A stretch of 51,712 nt of DNA from an uncultured Bacteroidales bacterium. GTDB taxonomy: Bacteria > Bacteroidota > Bacteroidia > Bacteroidales > Paludibacteraceae. The stretch is from NCBI GenBank assembly GCA_902799875.1, contig CADCCH010000021.1, positions 1 to 51,712 on the forward strand, read 5' to 3'. A program made the position numbers and the translations under genes. Below the pieces are notes generated by a model that worked only from the letters and a program-made list of their open reading frames with translations, did not search any database and was not told the DNA's origin. Of the stretch, positions 25,467 through 35,030 are shown piece after piece (position 1 is the stretch's first letter; each line of letters begins with the position of its first letter).

Positions 25467-25500
25467 TCTACTAGTTTGCTAGTCCACTAGTCCACTAGAT
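25463..25500 (+). repeat. Octamer tandem array after the FucI-like pair
   Basis: 8-bp units from 25463: CTAGTCTA, CTAGTTTG, CTAGTCCA, CTAGTCCA, then a truncated CTAGAT. The first unit contains the TAG stop of the upstream gene. The array lies in the 68-bp gap before the aldolase. Confidence 0.9.
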
Positions 25501-25534
25501 ATATTATTAAACAACAATAAAAAATTTTAAAACT

Positions 25535-26536
25535 ATGGTATCTTACAAAGAATTAGGTCTTGTGAACACCCGTGAGATGTTTGCAAAGGCAATCAAGGGA
25601 GGCTATGCTATCCCGGCATTCAATTTCAACAACATGGAGCAACTCCAAGCTATCATCAAAGCAGCTGCTGAGACCAAGTCTCCGGTGATCCTGCAGGTTT
25701 CCAAAGGTGCGCGTAACTACGCTAACCAGACCCTGCTTCGTTACATGGCACAAGGTGCTGTAGAGTACGCTAAAGAACTCGGTTGGGAGCATCCGCAGAT
25801 CTGCTTGCACCTCGACCACGGTGACAGCTTCGAACTCTGCAAATCCTGCGTGGACTTCGGTTTCTCGAGCGTCATGATCGATGCTTCTTCCCTTCCGTAC
25901 GAAGAGAATATCGCCCTCACCAAGAAAGTCGTTGACTACGCTCACCAGTACGATGTAACGGTGGAGGCTGAGCTCGGCGTATTGGCAGGTGTAGAGGATG
26001 AGGTTTCGTCCGCTGTCAGCCACTATACCAAACCCGAAGAGGTAGTTGATTTCGCTACCCGTACTGGTTGCGACAGCTTGGCTATCTCTATCGGTACCAG
26101 CCACGGTGCTTACAAGTTCACTCCGGAGCAATGTACCCGTGACCCGAAGACCGGCCGTCTCGTTCCTCCTCCATTGGCATTCGATGTATTGGATGCAGTG
26201 ATGGAGCAGCTTCCGGGCTTCCCGATCGTTCTCCACGGCTCGTCTTCTGTCCCGCAGGAGTATGTAGATATGATCAACAAATACGGAGGCAAACTGCCTG
26301 ACGCAGTAGGTATTCCTGAGGAGCAACTCCGCAAGGCTGCCAAGTCCGCTGTCTGCAAGATCAACATCGACTCTGACTCCCGTCTTGCTTTCACCGCTGC
26401 TGTCCGCAAAGTGTTCGCAGAGAAGCCGGCAGAGTTCGATCCGCGTAAGTACTGCGGTCCGGCACGTGACCTGATGACCGAGCTCTACAAACACAAAATC
26501 ATCAATGTGCTTGGTTCCGACGGCAAAGCTGAATAA
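25535..26536 (+). CDS. fba: Class II fructose-1,6-bisphosphate aldolase
   Basis: A 333-residue zinc-dependent aldolase that splits fructose-1,6-bisphosphate to DHAP and glyceraldehyde-3-phosphate, and the reverse in gluconeogenesis. ICLHLDHGDSFE (zinc His and catalytic Asp), VEAELGVLAGVEDE (zinc Glu), SIGTSHGAYKF (zinc His), PIVLHGSSSVPQEY (zinc His and phosphate loop) and KINIDSDSRLAFT (NIDTD-type motif) are all present. It belongs to the long GapA-type class IIB branch with a C-terminal extension. It is followed 2 bp later by a CoA-transferase gene. Confidence 0.96.
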   Translation: MVSYKELGLVNTREMFAKAIKGGYAIPAFNFNNMEQLQAIIKAAAETKSPVILQVSKGARNYANQTLLRYMAQGAVEYAKELGWEHPQICLHLDHGDSFELCKSCVDFGFSSVMIDASSLPYEENIALTKKVVDYAHQYDVTVEAELGVLAGVEDEVSSAVSHYTKPEEVVDFATRTGCDSLAISIGTSHGAYKFTPEQCTRDPKTGRLVPPPLAFDVLDAVMEQLPGFPIVLHGSSSVPQEYVDMINKYGGKLPDAVGIPEEQLRKAAKSAVCKINIDSDSRLAFTAAVRKVFAEKPAEFDPRKYCGPARDLMTELYKHKIINVLGSDGKAE

Positions 26537-26538
26537 TT

Positions 26539-28035
26539 ATGGCACTTCCTTTCATGACAGCCGAACAAGCGGCGGAATTGATACAACATGGTGATGTCTT
26601 GGGCATGGGTGGTTTTACCGCCACCGGAGTGCCCAAGGCAGTTCCTTTTGCCTTGGCACAACGTGCCGAGAAACTGCACGCCGAGGGCAAACCTTTCCGT
26701 GTAGGTCTGGAGACCGGTGCGTCGATGGGTGACAGTTGTGACGGTGCCTTAGCACGCGCCCACGCGGTCGAGTTCCGTACACCGTACCAATCCAACAAGT
26801 CCATGCGGGACGAGATCAATGCCGAAGGAACCCACTATTTCGACGGTCACCTGAGTCACATGCCGCAGGACCTGCGTTACGGATTCCTTCCGAAGCCCAA
26901 TTGGGCCATCATCGAGGCATCGTACGTAGGTGAAGACGGTACGATCGTGCCGGCTGCAGGTGTAGGTATCATGCCTACTATCTGCCGTCTGGCGGATAAG
27001 ATCATCATCGAGCTCAACGAGATGTTCCCTGCTTCCATGCGCGGCATGCATGACTTGTATGAGCCCCTTGATCCTCCTTGCCGTCGCGAGATTCCGATCT
27101 ACAAACCGTCTGATCGCTGCGGCTCCGACCACATCAAGGTCGATCCCGCCAAGATTGCAGCTGTAGTCAAGACCAACCGTCCGAACGAGATTCCGGCTTT
27201 CACACCGGTAGATGAGACAACCGCAAAGATCGGCGCTAACGTAGCGGCCTTCCTCGAAGCAGAGATGAAAGCGGGACGTATCCCGGCTTCTTTCCTGCCC
27301 ATCCAGAGTGGAGTAGGTAATGTAGCGAATGCCGTACTCGGTGAGTTAGGCAAGAACCCCAATATCCCGCCGTTTGAGATGTACTCGGAAGTCATCCAAG
27401 ACTCCGTAGTGGACCTCATCAAAGCCGGACATTGTAAGTTCGCTTCGGGTTGCTCGTTGCGTCTCGTGGAATCGAAGATGGCCGAAGTACTGGCTGATCT
27501 GGATTTCTACCGCGACAAACTCCTACTGCGTCCGCAAGAGACCTCGAACAGTCCGGAGATCGCACGTCGACTCGGTATCATTGCTATCAATACGGCGCTG
27601 GAGGCAGATATCTACGGTAACGTCAACTCGACCCACGTATGCGGCGTCAAGATGATGAACGGTATCGGCGGTTCGGGTGACTTCGCCCGTAACTCGTACC
27701 TGTCTATCTTCACGACCGCTTCCACGGCAAAGAACGGTGCTATCTCGTCGATTGTACCGATGGTGACCCACCTCGATCATAGCGAGCATAGTGTAAAGGT
27801 ACTTGTTACCGAACAGGGTGTTGCCGATCTGCGTGGCAAGAGTCCGCGTCAGCGTGCCGAAGAGATCATCAATAACTGTGTTGCACCCGAGTATCGCGAG
27901 ATGCTGCGTGATTACCTCAAGATCGCGCGTCACGGTCAGACACAACATGAGCTCTCATGTGCCTTCGCCATGCATGAGGAGTTCCTCAAGTCCGGCGATA
28001 TGCGTAACACCAAGTGGGAGAATTATAAACGTTAA
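26539..28035 (+). CDS. Acetyl-CoA hydrolase/CoA-transferase family (succinyl- or propionyl-CoA:acetate/succinate)
   Basis: A 498-residue class I-type CoA-transferase that moves CoA between acetate, succinate or propionate, typical of Bacteroidota fermentation. The catalytic Glu appears to be E284 in FEMYSEVIQDSVVDL, with VEFRTPYQSNKSMRDEIN and NGIGGSGDFARNS (CoA-binding, near 380) matching the AarC/Cat1 branch. Full length for the family (about 500). Which acid pair is used cannot be read from the sequence. It sits between the aldolase and an envelope cluster in one tightly packed run. Confidence 0.92.
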   Translation: MALPFMTAEQAAELIQHGDVLGMGGFTATGVPKAVPFALAQRAEKLHAEGKPFRVGLETGASMGDSCDGALARAHAVEFRTPYQSNKSMRDEINAEGTHYFDGHLSHMPQDLRYGFLPKPNWAIIEASYVGEDGTIVPAAGVGIMPTICRLADKIIIELNEMFPASMRGMHDLYEPLDPPCRREIPIYKPSDRCGSDHIKVDPAKIAAVVKTNRPNEIPAFTPVDETTAKIGANVAAFLEAEMKAGRIPASFLPIQSGVGNVANAVLGELGKNPNIPPFEMYSEVIQDSVVDLIKAGHCKFASGCSLRLVESKMAEVLADLDFYRDKLLLRPQETSNSPEIARRLGIIAINTALEADIYGNVNSTHVCGVKMMNGIGGSGDFARNSYLSIFTTASTAKNGAISSIVPMVTHLDHSEHSVKVLVTEQGVADLRGKSPRQRAEEIINNCVAPEYREMLRDYLKIARHGQTQHELSCAFAMHEEFLKSGDMRNTKWENYKR

Positions 28036-28038
28036 CGC

Positions 28039-28704
28039 ATGAAGAAAACGGTTCGATATATGGTATGTCTCTGCCTGCTGGCAGGAATGACGACAATGAC
28101 CTTCGCTGAATCGAAAGAAGATTACTCCACCCGCCGCAACGAGTTGCGTGTGGGGTGGGGTGATCAACTCTTTGAGACCCTGATGTGGCGAAACCCGACC
28201 TATACGATCACCTCTATGCCGACCGATCAGCTCTATACCTATCACGAGAACCACAAGTACTACCAGCATATATGGTTGGAGTACCAATGGCGGTTCTTTC
28301 ACTGGCTCAGTTTCGGAGGTATGGTAGATGGTAGCGGCGTGAGCTGGGATGAGGTCGTACGTAACGGGGCAGGCGCAGAAATAACACGAAACAAAGATCA
28401 GCATTTTTACAATATCGTATTGATGCCGACCGTTCGCTTTACGTATTTTCACCATCCGAATGTCAATCTCTACTCCGGTCTCGGTTTCGGAATGGACATC
28501 AACGGTGGAACAGAAACCAACCTCTATGGAAATCATACCGATGTCGGTGCGGCAGTGCAGATAACGGCTATCGGTGTCAGCGCCAACTACGATCGATGGT
28601 TCTTTACCTTCGATCTGGGAGGACTAACTTCGCTTAGAAATACCAACGCCATTTTTATGGCTTGTTCACGAATATTAAATGTAGGAATAGGTGCGCGTTT
28701 TTAA
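28039..28704 (+). CDS. Outer-membrane beta-barrel candidate
   Basis: A 221-residue protein with a signal peptide (MVCLCLLAGMTTMTFA) and alternating strands rich in Tyr, Trp and Phe (HIWLEYQWRFFHWLSFGG, FTYFHHPNVNLYSGLGFG), ending in VGIGARF with a terminal Phe as in many outer-membrane barrels. Function unknown. It starts 3 bp after the CoA-transferase and overlaps the next gene by 14 bp. It belongs to a four-gene envelope cluster up to 31633. Confidence 0.7.
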   Translation: MKKTVRYMVCLCLLAGMTTMTFAESKEDYSTRRNELRVGWGDQLFETLMWRNPTYTITSMPTDQLYTYHENHKYYQHIWLEYQWRFFHWLSFGGMVDGSGVSWDEVVRNGAGAEITRNKDQHFYNIVLMPTVRFTYFHHPNVNLYSGLGFGMDINGGTETNLYGNHTDVGAAVQITAIGVSANYDRWFFTFDLGGLTSLRNTNAIFMACSRILNVGIGARF

Positions 28705-30010
28705 ATCTATAATAGGTCTTTTGGCAATCCTGATGACGGCTTGTCAAATCCACGATGACCAATTTGTGGACTTCGCGAATATCGAAGCCGCCAAAGGCAT
28801 GTCTTTTAAGATCATCGCCCAACATGAGACGAATCTGGAGAACGGATTGCCGTCCAACTGTTATTTGCCGGGTGGCATGCGGGTGAACGAATACTGCGAG
28901 GAGGGATCCGCCAATCCGCAAATCAAAAAAGCGAGCAGCGTGACAGGAACGGCTATCTTGCAGCAACTCTATAAGTTCGGCAACCAAAACCGTGTGACGG
29001 AGATCGTCGGTACGTACCCCAGTATCAATGTGGACGGGGACACCGTTACCCTGTCCGGTAAAGTGATGCTGCCGACCGGTAAGCGTCCCAAACGCCTCAT
29101 CCTCGTCAGTCACTACACCGTTTGCTCTAATGCCGAAGCTCCGTCCAACTGCTTCTCGTTTGAGGGTATATTGGTTAAAATGGGCTACGGGCTGATTATT
29201 CCCGATTATTTGGGTTACGGTGTGACCGCCAAAGAGGTACACCCTTATCTGGTGATGGATCTCACGGCGCGTAACGTACTGGATATGTATCTGGCGGTTC
29301 GTCCCTGGCTCAAAGCGGTTGATATGGAGCCGGAGAATCCTGAGATCATGCTGATGGGTTATAGTCAGGGCGGAGCGAACACGATGGCAGTTGAGCATCT
29401 GATCGAGACCGAATACTGGTCCGACGAAGACCCGCAGCAAGTGAAGATCCACCGTGTTTTTGCCGGTGGCGGTCCGTATGACGTCAAGGCGACGTATGAG
29501 GGTTTCGTCAACACCGATACCGCCAGTTATCCGGTGGCGGTACCGCTGGTGGTACAGGGGATGATTCTGGGTAACAAACTGGACATCCAAATGACGGATT
29601 TGATGCAGCCCTGGCTGTATGAGCATTTGGACGAATGGGTTAACTCCAAACGGTACACCTCCGGTCAGATTAACGGTCTGATTGGTACCAAGGTCACCCA
29701 TGAGATGCTCACCGAGGAGGCGATGGATCAGACTTCATGGAAAGTGTCGGAGTTGCAGAAAGCGATGGTACAGAACTCGATCACTTCCTTCAACTGGGTC
29801 CCCAAAGCACCTGTGTATATCGCCCATTCGATGGATGATGAGACGGTGCCTTTTGCCAATGCGGCGCATGCCAAATCCAAATGGAACGACTCCAATATTA
29901 CTTATAACTTCGGTCATTACGGAGGTCATGTTATGACCTGCTTGCGTTTTATCTACTCCGTTCAGTCGCTGTTGCAGCAAGAAGAGGAAGAAAGGAGGAA
30001 GTATGAGTAA
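28691..30010 (+). CDS. Alpha/beta-hydrolase lipoprotein
   Basis: A 439-residue hydrolase with a lipoprotein signal ending LMTAC (Cys near 18). The nucleophile elbow is GYSQGGANTM (Ser near 215), with IPDYLGYG upstream and a C-terminal AHSMDDETVPFANA (Asp) and HYGGHVM (His). The layout resembles secretory lipase/dipeptidyl-type hydrolases of Bacteroidota; substrate unknown. The start appears to be a GTG at 28691, inside the previous gene and 14 bp before its stop, because no ATG gives a full lipoprotein signal. The next gene starts 8 bp before this stop. Confidence 0.75.
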   Translation: MRVFKSIIGLLAILMTACQIHDDQFVDFANIEAAKGMSFKIIAQHETNLENGLPSNCYLPGGMRVNEYCEEGSANPQIKKASSVTGTAILQQLYKFGNQNRVTEIVGTYPSINVDGDTVTLSGKVMLPTGKRPKRLILVSHYTVCSNAEAPSNCFSFEGILVKMGYGLIIPDYLGYGVTAKEVHPYLVMDLTARNVLDMYLAVRPWLKAVDMEPENPEIMLMGYSQGGANTMAVEHLIETEYWSDEDPQQVKIHRVFAGGGPYDVKATYEGFVNTDTASYPVAVPLVVQGMILGNKLDIQMTDLMQPWLYEHLDEWVNSKRYTSGQINGLIGTKVTHEMLTEEAMDQTSWKVSELQKAMVQNSITSFNWVPKAPVYIAHSMDDETVPFANAAHAKSKWNDSNITYNFGHYGGHVMTCLRFIYSVQSLLQQEEEERRKYE

Positions 30011-30899
30011 ACGGATGGTGAAAAGTTACCGATTCGCGGTGATCGGATTGCTTGCGCTGCTGTCGCTTGCCTGTAATCCGGATGCGAGTTGGAATACGGA
30101 CGATGTGACCATTACGATCACGCCTACGACGGTCTCGGCGGGATATATCGAGTGTTCCTTCGCGACAGACAAAGAGGCGTATTATCTCGTTGCTTGTGAG
30201 CCGGTTCGTGAGGATTGGCTCGATCCGATGGATCCGAAGTACCATAAGCAGTTTATGATGCTGGCTTTGGACTCCGCCAACACTGAGTATATCGTTTGGC
30301 GCAGTGATCTGCTCAAGCAGGGTGAGTTCACGATTGCACCCTTTGCCAGTCACTGCTTGCAGTACGGTAACATCGACCATTTCTTTACCAAGCTCACCCC
30401 CGGTCATGACTACTGGATTTATGCGTTTGTGGTCGATCCCGACAAACTGAAACCGGAAGGCAAGTTGTTCATTAAAAAACTGACTACGTCGACAGAGAGT
30501 AAGGTGGATGTACATTTTGATTATCGCATACGCGGCTATTGGGATTATATATACCCGCTTAACCCGGACGGCAAGATCAATAATCACTTCCCGTATCTGG
30601 CGGCTACGCGTGACAGTGCCTCGCTGGCATTATTGGGACAAACGCTTGAGGAGTATTTTACGGATGTGTTCCTTACGATGTCGAAGTATGACCTCAAGGA
30701 AAATATCCATTACGGTGTGAGCGTGGTCTATAACGACGGATACTCATCGGAAGAGGCGTTCGAAGAAGGACATACTTACTACACGGCTATCGTCAGTTTT
30801 GACGGTTTCATCGGTAATAATGTCATCTATCGCTTCACCTGGACCGGTGAAGAGATGGAAGCGTATTTTACAGAAAAAAACAGTATTGTGAAAGAATGA
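30003..30899 (+). CDS. Lipoprotein of unknown function
   Basis: A 298-residue lipoprotein (FAVIGLLALLSLACN, Cys near 24). Its strands resemble Ig/fn3-like folds (VSAGYIECSFATDKEAYYL; LTPGHDYWIYAFVVD; GHTYYTAIVSFDG), which suggests two domains facing the periplasm or cell surface. The start overlaps the hydrolase by 8 bp and the stop overlaps the next start as ATGA, so translation coupling is likely. No enzyme motif is present. Confidence 0.65.
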   Translation: MSKRMVKSYRFAVIGLLALLSLACNPDASWNTDDVTITITPTTVSAGYIECSFATDKEAYYLVACEPVREDWLDPMDPKYHKQFMMLALDSANTEYIVWRSDLLKQGEFTIAPFASHCLQYGNIDHFFTKLTPGHDYWIYAFVVDPDKLKPEGKLFIKKLTTSTESKVDVHFDYRIRGYWDYIYPLNPDGKINNHFPYLAATRDSASLALLGQTLEEYFTDVFLTMSKYDLKENIHYGVSVVYNDGYSSEEAFEEGHTYYTAIVSFDGFIGNNVIYRFTWTGEEMEAYFTEKNSIVKE

Positions 30900-31633
30900 A
30901 AAGAATAGGAATTATCATTTTATTAGGTCTTTGGACGGTTGCGGTAATGGCGGCTGACCTGCCTGCGCAGGGACTCGGATTGCATATCGGATATGCTCAG
31001 CCAACCCTTCGACTGAACTCATCGAATACCTCGTATCCCAAAGACTCATTGGTTAACACGACCCAACTGCATGGTCTGAAAGTGGGTGTAGTGTATGACG
31101 GCAGTTTTATCAAGGGTTTCGGTACCTCGCTGGGTATCAATTATACCTTTGGTACCACCAATACGCCGTGGGCACGCAAATATTCTCTCTCCGAATATCC
31201 GCAGATTCGCAGCAAGGTCTTCTACCACGCGATCGAGGTGTTTGTGGACTGGCAGTATAAGTTCGAGGTGGCCCAAGAGACCTATCTCATCCTTTATACC
31301 GGTCCGACGATTCAGTACGGTCTGGCATTGACCCAGAAAGGTCAGCAGAATAATTTCGGCACCTACAGTGCGTATCCGGAAGGAGACTGCAACCGGTACC
31401 TGGAGTCTGATCCGAACATCGACCTGCAGCGTCTGAACGTGACCTGGGGTGTCGGTGCAGGTTTTCAATACAAACGTTATTTCCTTCGTGGCGGATATGA
31501 TTTCGGTCTGATCAATCCCTACAAACAAAAACAATTTACAGCAGCGGACGGAACGTTCATGGACCGGAACACACGCGGCCGATTGGATCAATGGGAAATC
31601 AAGATCGGTGCGTATCTATGGTATAACAGATAA
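30896..31633 (+). CDS. Outer-membrane beta-barrel candidate (PorT/OmpW-like size)
   Basis: A 245-residue protein with a signal peptide (IIILLGLWTVAVMAA) and regular amphipathic strands (GLGLHIGYAQPTLRL, FGTSLGINYTFG, RYFLRGGYDFGLI) ending WEIKIGAYLWYNR. This fits a small outer-membrane barrel; cargo unknown. It overlaps the lipoprotein gene by four bases (ATGA) and is followed after 3 bp by the CNNM gene. Confidence 0.7.
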   Translation: MKRIGIIILLGLWTVAVMAADLPAQGLGLHIGYAQPTLRLNSSNTSYPKDSLVNTTQLHGLKVGVVYDGSFIKGFGTSLGINYTFGTTNTPWARKYSLSEYPQIRSKVFYHAIEVFVDWQYKFEVAQETYLILYTGPTIQYGLALTQKGQQNNFGTYSAYPEGDCNRYLESDPNIDLQRLNVTWGVGAGFQYKRYFLRGGYDFGLINPYKQKQFTAADGTFMDRNTRGRLDQWEIKIGAYLWYNR

Positions 31634-31636
31634 TTT

Positions 31637-32755
31637 ATGGAACTACTACTTTTGTTTTTATTCGGTGCGATGAGCATCAGCTTCCTGTGTTCCGTACTGG
31701 AATCGGTGCTGATGACCACAACCTACAGTTATATTAACTTACGGGAAGAGGAAGGGTATGCACCCGCGAGCTTGATGAAGTCTTTCAAGGATGACACCAG
31801 TCGTCCCTTGGCGGCTATCCTGTCGCTCAACACGATTGCCAACACCATCGGTGCTGCCGGTGTCGGTATGCAGGTGACGGCGGTCTTCGGATCCAAATGG
31901 TTCGGTTTGATGTCCGCCATCACGACCATCCTCATCCTCGTTTTCTCGGAGATTATCCCGAAGGTCATCGGTACGACTTATTGGCGTCAACTGATGGGCT
32001 TTACCGCACGTACGATCCGTGCGCTGATCTTCATCCTCTATCCCTTTGTGCTGTTGGTGGAACTGATCACCAGAGCTTTCCCGGATAACGAAGACGACCC
32101 GACTGTAAGTCGTGAAGAGGTGCTGGCGATGGTCAACGTAGGTGAAGAGGAAGGTGTAGTCGATGAGGATGAGAACAAGATCTTCTCCAATCTCATGCGG
32201 CTCGACTCGATCCATGCGTACGACGTGATGACCCCGCGTGTGGTAGCGAAGATTGCACCGGAGAACATGACCCTCCGGGCGTATTATGACAACGATGAAT
32301 ACGACCATTTCTCGCGTATTCCTCTCTATAAACCCGAGGCACCCGAGTATATCACCGGGTATGTATTACGCAACGATGCGCTCGAGGAATTGACCGAAGA
32401 TCATTTTCGTAAGACCCTGGGTGGTATCAAACGTTCGCTCCCTGCTTTCGATCAGGACCTGACCTTAGGAACGATCTTCGATTCGATGCTCAAGCAGAAG
32501 AGCCAGATTGCGCAGATCATCGACGAGTACGGTATGTTTGTGGGGATCCTGACGCTGGAAGATATCATCGAAACCATCTTTGGTCTGGAGATCATCGACG
32601 AGAACGATACAGTCATCGACATGCAGCAGTATGCCCGCGAACGCTGGGAACAGAGACAAAAGAAATACCGCAAGGTGGAAGGTGTGAAAGAAATAAAGAG
32701 TGAACGTGAAACTGAAATCAGACATACGGATCCTGAACAAGAAAGCGAAGTTTGA
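31637..32755 (+). CDS. CNNM/CBS-domain transporter (HlyC/CorC family)
   Basis: A 372-residue membrane protein. The CNNM (DUF21) region with about four hydrophobic segments covers 1-140 (for example [37 protein letters not shown]). A CBS pair (about 190-320) follows, with [17 protein letters not shown] and [20 protein letters not shown]. The family is tied to Mg2+/Co2+ efflux or resistance. The last 56 bases overlap smpB. It lies in the middle of the long co-directional run. Confidence 0.88.
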   Translation: MELLLLFLFGAMSISFLCSVLESVLMTTTYSYINLREEEGYAPASLMKSFKDDTSRPLAAILSLNTIANTIGAAGVGMQVTAVFGSKWFGLMSAITTILILVFSEIIPKVIGTTYWRQLMGFTARTIRALIFILYPFVLLVELITRAFPDNEDDPTVSREEVLAMVNVGEEEGVVDEDENKIFSNLMRLDSIHAYDVMTPRVVAKIAPENMTLRAYYDNDEYDHFSRIPLYKPEAPEYITGYVLRNDALEELTEDHFRKTLGGIKRSLPAFDQDLTLGTIFDSMLKQKSQIAQIIDEYGMFVGILTLEDIIETIFGLEIIDENDTVIDMQQYARERWEQRQKKYRKVEGVKEIKSERETEIRHTDPEQESEV

Positions 32756-33170
32756 GTACATCATCCTGGACCGTTACACGGCAGGTATTCAACTCTTCGG
32801 CACCGAGATTAAATCCATCCGCGAGGGCAAAGCGTCGCTCGTGGATAGTTATTGTGCGGTGGAACACGGAGAGATGTACGTCAAACAGATGCATATCGCC
32901 GAGTACCGGTTCGGATCGTACGCCAATCATGAGGCCAAACGAGATCGTAAACTGCTGCTTCAACGGCGCGAGATACGCAAACTGGAGAAAGCCACCAAGG
33001 ATACGGGTAAGACCATTATTCCGCTCTGTCTGTTTATCAATGAGAAAGGACTGGCGAAGATGGAGATTGCGCTCTGTCAGGGTAAGCATACCTACGACAA
33101 ACGGCAGTCGCTCCGGGAAGCAGACGACAAAAAGCAAATGGATCAACTAAAAAAACGAATATATGAGTAA
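32700..33170 (+). CDS. smpB: SsrA-binding protein SmpB
   Basis: A 156-residue tmRNA partner that rescues stalled ribosomes. [18 protein letters not shown] and the family core [19 protein letters not shown], then [13 protein letters not shown] and the C-terminal KKRIYE basic tail identify it. The start is a GTG at 32700, or a second GTG at 32706; no ATG is suitable. It is nested 56 bp into the CNNM gene and overlaps gpmI by 8 bp. The tmRNA gene is not in the window. Confidence 0.93.
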   Translation: MNVKLKSDIRILNKKAKFEYIILDRYTAGIQLFGTEIKSIREGKASLVDSYCAVEHGEMYVKQMHIAEYRFGSYANHEAKRDRKLLLQRREIRKLEKATKDTGKTIIPLCLFINEKGLAKMEIALCQGKHTYDKRQSLREADDKKQMDQLKKRIYE

Positions 33171-34698
33171 AGCATTATTGATGATTTTGGACGGCTGGGG
33201 TATCGGTAACAAATCGAAAGCCGATGTCATCAGCGTAACGCCGACGCCGCATTGGGACGCGCTGTTGGCTAAGTATCCGCACTCGCAACTGCAGGCGAGC
33301 GGAGAGAACGTAGGTCTGCCCGACGGACAGATGGGTAACTCGGAGGTGGGACACCTCAATATCGGTGCCGGTCGCGTGGTATACCAGGATCTGGTGAAGA
33401 TCAACCGCTCCATCCAGGACAACTCGATCATGGAGAACCCGGAGATCGTAGCGGCATACAAGGCAGCACAAGCCGCAGGTAAGAAACTGCATATCATGGG
33501 ACTCTGCTCCAACGGTGGTGTACACAGTTCGCTGGATCACCTCTTCAAATTGGTGGAGATCGCCAAGGAATACGGTGTAGCCGACAAGACTTTCGTACAC
33601 TGCTTCATGGATGGTCGTGATACCGACCCGCGTAGCGGTAAGGGTTTCATTGCCGACCTGCAAGGTGTGTGTGACCGCACTGGAGCGCATATTGCTTCTA
33701 TCATCGGTCGTTTCTACGCCATGGACCGTGATAAACGGTGGGAGCGTATCAAGATTGCGTACGACCAACTCGTCAACGGTGAAGGTCGTAAGGAGACCGA
33801 TATGGTGGCTGCCGTACAGGGTTGCTATGACCGTCACACGGAGGAGCATAAAGACACCGATGAGTTCATGGAGCCGCTCGTGAATGCCAACTGCGACGGA
33901 CGTATTGCCGAAGGTGATGTAGTCATCTTCTTCAACTACCGCAACGACCGCGCCAAAGAGATCACGATTGTGCTGACCCAGCAGGACATGCCGGAGCAGG
34001 GTATGAAGACCATCCCCGGTCTGCATTACTGCTGTATGACCCCGTACGACTCGTCCTTCCAAGGCCTGCATATCCTCTTCCCCAAAGAGAACGTGGAGAA
34101 CACCCTCGGTGAGGTAGTAAGCAAACTGGGTCTCAAACAGCTGCGTATTGCGGAGACGGAGAAATTTGCACACGTCACCTTCTTCTTCAACGGTGGGCGT
34201 GAAGCCGAGTATCCGGGTGAGGAGCGTATCCTCATTCCGAGTCCGAAAGTGCCGACCTACGATATGAAGCCGGAGATGAGTGCACCGGAAGTAACGGAGG
34301 CGCTGGTGGCTGCTATTAAGACGCAGAAGTTCGATTATATCACCCTCAACTTCGCTAACGGCGATATGGTGGGTCATACCGGTGTTTATGAGGCAATCCA
34401 GAAAGCAGTCAAGACCATCGACGAGTGTTCGCACAAGGTCATTGAGGCAGCGTTGGAGAACGGTTATGAGATCATCGTCATCGCCGACCACGGTAACTGC
34501 GACAACGCCATCAATGCGGACGGAACGCCGAACACCGCGCACTCGCTCAATCCGGTGCCGTTCATTTATATAAGTAAGGAACACACGCACGCGCACGTAG
34601 AGGACGGTATCCTTGCCGACGTGGCTCCTTCGCTCTGCCATATCATGGGTATTGAACAACCCAAAGAGATGACAGGACGGAACTTGATAAAAGATTAA
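33163..34698 (+). CDS. gpmI: 2,3-bisphosphoglycerate-independent phosphoglycerate mutase
   Basis: A 511-residue Mn2+-dependent glycolytic enzyme that interconverts 3- and 2-phosphoglycerate. The catalytic Ser is S60 in [15 protein letters not shown], with metal residues in ILDGWG (Asp10), FMDGRDTDP (about 150), [13 protein letters not shown] and [10 protein letters not shown] near the C-terminus. Full length (about 510). It is the last gene of a tightly packed run and ends at a strong terminator. Confidence 0.97.
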   Translation: MSKALLMILDGWGIGNKSKADVISVTPTPHWDALLAKYPHSQLQASGENVGLPDGQMGNSEVGHLNIGAGRVVYQDLVKINRSIQDNSIMENPEIVAAYKAAQAAGKKLHIMGLCSNGGVHSSLDHLFKLVEIAKEYGVADKTFVHCFMDGRDTDPRSGKGFIADLQGVCDRTGAHIASIIGRFYAMDRDKRWERIKIAYDQLVNGEGRKETDMVAAVQGCYDRHTEEHKDTDEFMEPLVNANCDGRIAEGDVVIFFNYRNDRAKEITIVLTQQDMPEQGMKTIPGLHYCCMTPYDSSFQGLHILFPKENVENTLGEVVSKLGLKQLRIAETEKFAHVTFFFNGGREAEYPGEERILIPSPKVPTYDMKPEMSAPEVTEALVAAIKTQKFDYITLNFANGDMVGHTGVYEAIQKAVKTIDECSHKVIEAALENGYEIIVIADHGNCDNAINADGTPNTAHSLNPVPFIYISKEHTHAHVEDGILADVAPSLCHIMGIEQPKEMTGRNLIKD

Positions 34699-34710
34699 AA
34701 AAAGAAAGAA

Positions 34711-34739
34711 AGCGACTCGTAAGAGCCGCTTCTTTTTTT
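34711..34739. terminator. Bidirectional terminator between gpmI and the mini-lipoprotein
   Basis: 8-bp stem AGCGACTC/GAGCCGCT (34711-34730, one mismatch) with GTAA loop. An A run precedes it (34697-34710) and a T run follows (34731-34739), so it can stop transcription from both sides. AGGTCA-T-TGACCT, a 13-bp palindrome, lies next to it at 34741-34753. Confidence 0.85.
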
Positions 34740-34769
34740 CAGGTCATTGACCTGATTGAGCAACAAGGA

Positions 34770-34964
34770 TTACTCAGCAACAGCCTCAACCGGAGCTTCC
34801 TCTGCGGGAGCTTCCTCAGCTGCCGGAGCCTCTTCTGCTGCCGGCTCTTCAGCAACTACCTCAACAGCAGCAGCCTCTTGCTCACAGCATTTTTTCTCAC
34901 AGCACTTGTTGCCGCAGCTCATTGCAGCAAATGCAACAGCTACGATAAGAAGCATCTTTTTCAT
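34770..34964 (-). CDS. Small Cys- and Ala/Glu-rich lipoprotein
   Basis: A 64-residue lipoprotein: signal ending AMSCGN (lipobox Cys near 17), then a CCEKKCCE-type cluster of cysteines (five Cys within about 12 residues), then an Ala-Glu-Pro-rich low-complexity tail (about 30 residues, EEAPAEEAP-like). The Cys cluster could bind metal or form disulfides at the membrane surface; the tail may be a spacer. It converges with gpmI, has its own promoter (minus strand) and shares the terminator. Confidence 0.75.
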   Translation of the reverse strand: MKKMLLIVAVAFAAMSCGNKCCEKKCCEQEAAAVEVVAEEPAAEEAPAAEEAPAEEAPVEAVAE

Positions 34965-35030
34965 ACTAAAAAAATGTTTTTTTAAGCTTAAAAAATGATG
35001 TTATGTTTTCGTCTTTTTACGAAAAACGCT

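Noticed and set aside
25553..26494. 313-codon ORF antisense to the aldolase gene
   Set aside because: A shadow of a highly expressed gene; composition is unlike a real protein and no promoter is seen.
28655..29701. 348-codon ORF antisense to the hydrolase gene
   Set aside because: Histidine/arginine-rich shadow translation without any recognisable motif.
33175..34659. 494-codon ORF antisense to gpmI
   Set aside because: It mirrors a strongly codon-biased gene, has no family motifs, and gpmI fully accounts for the DNA.
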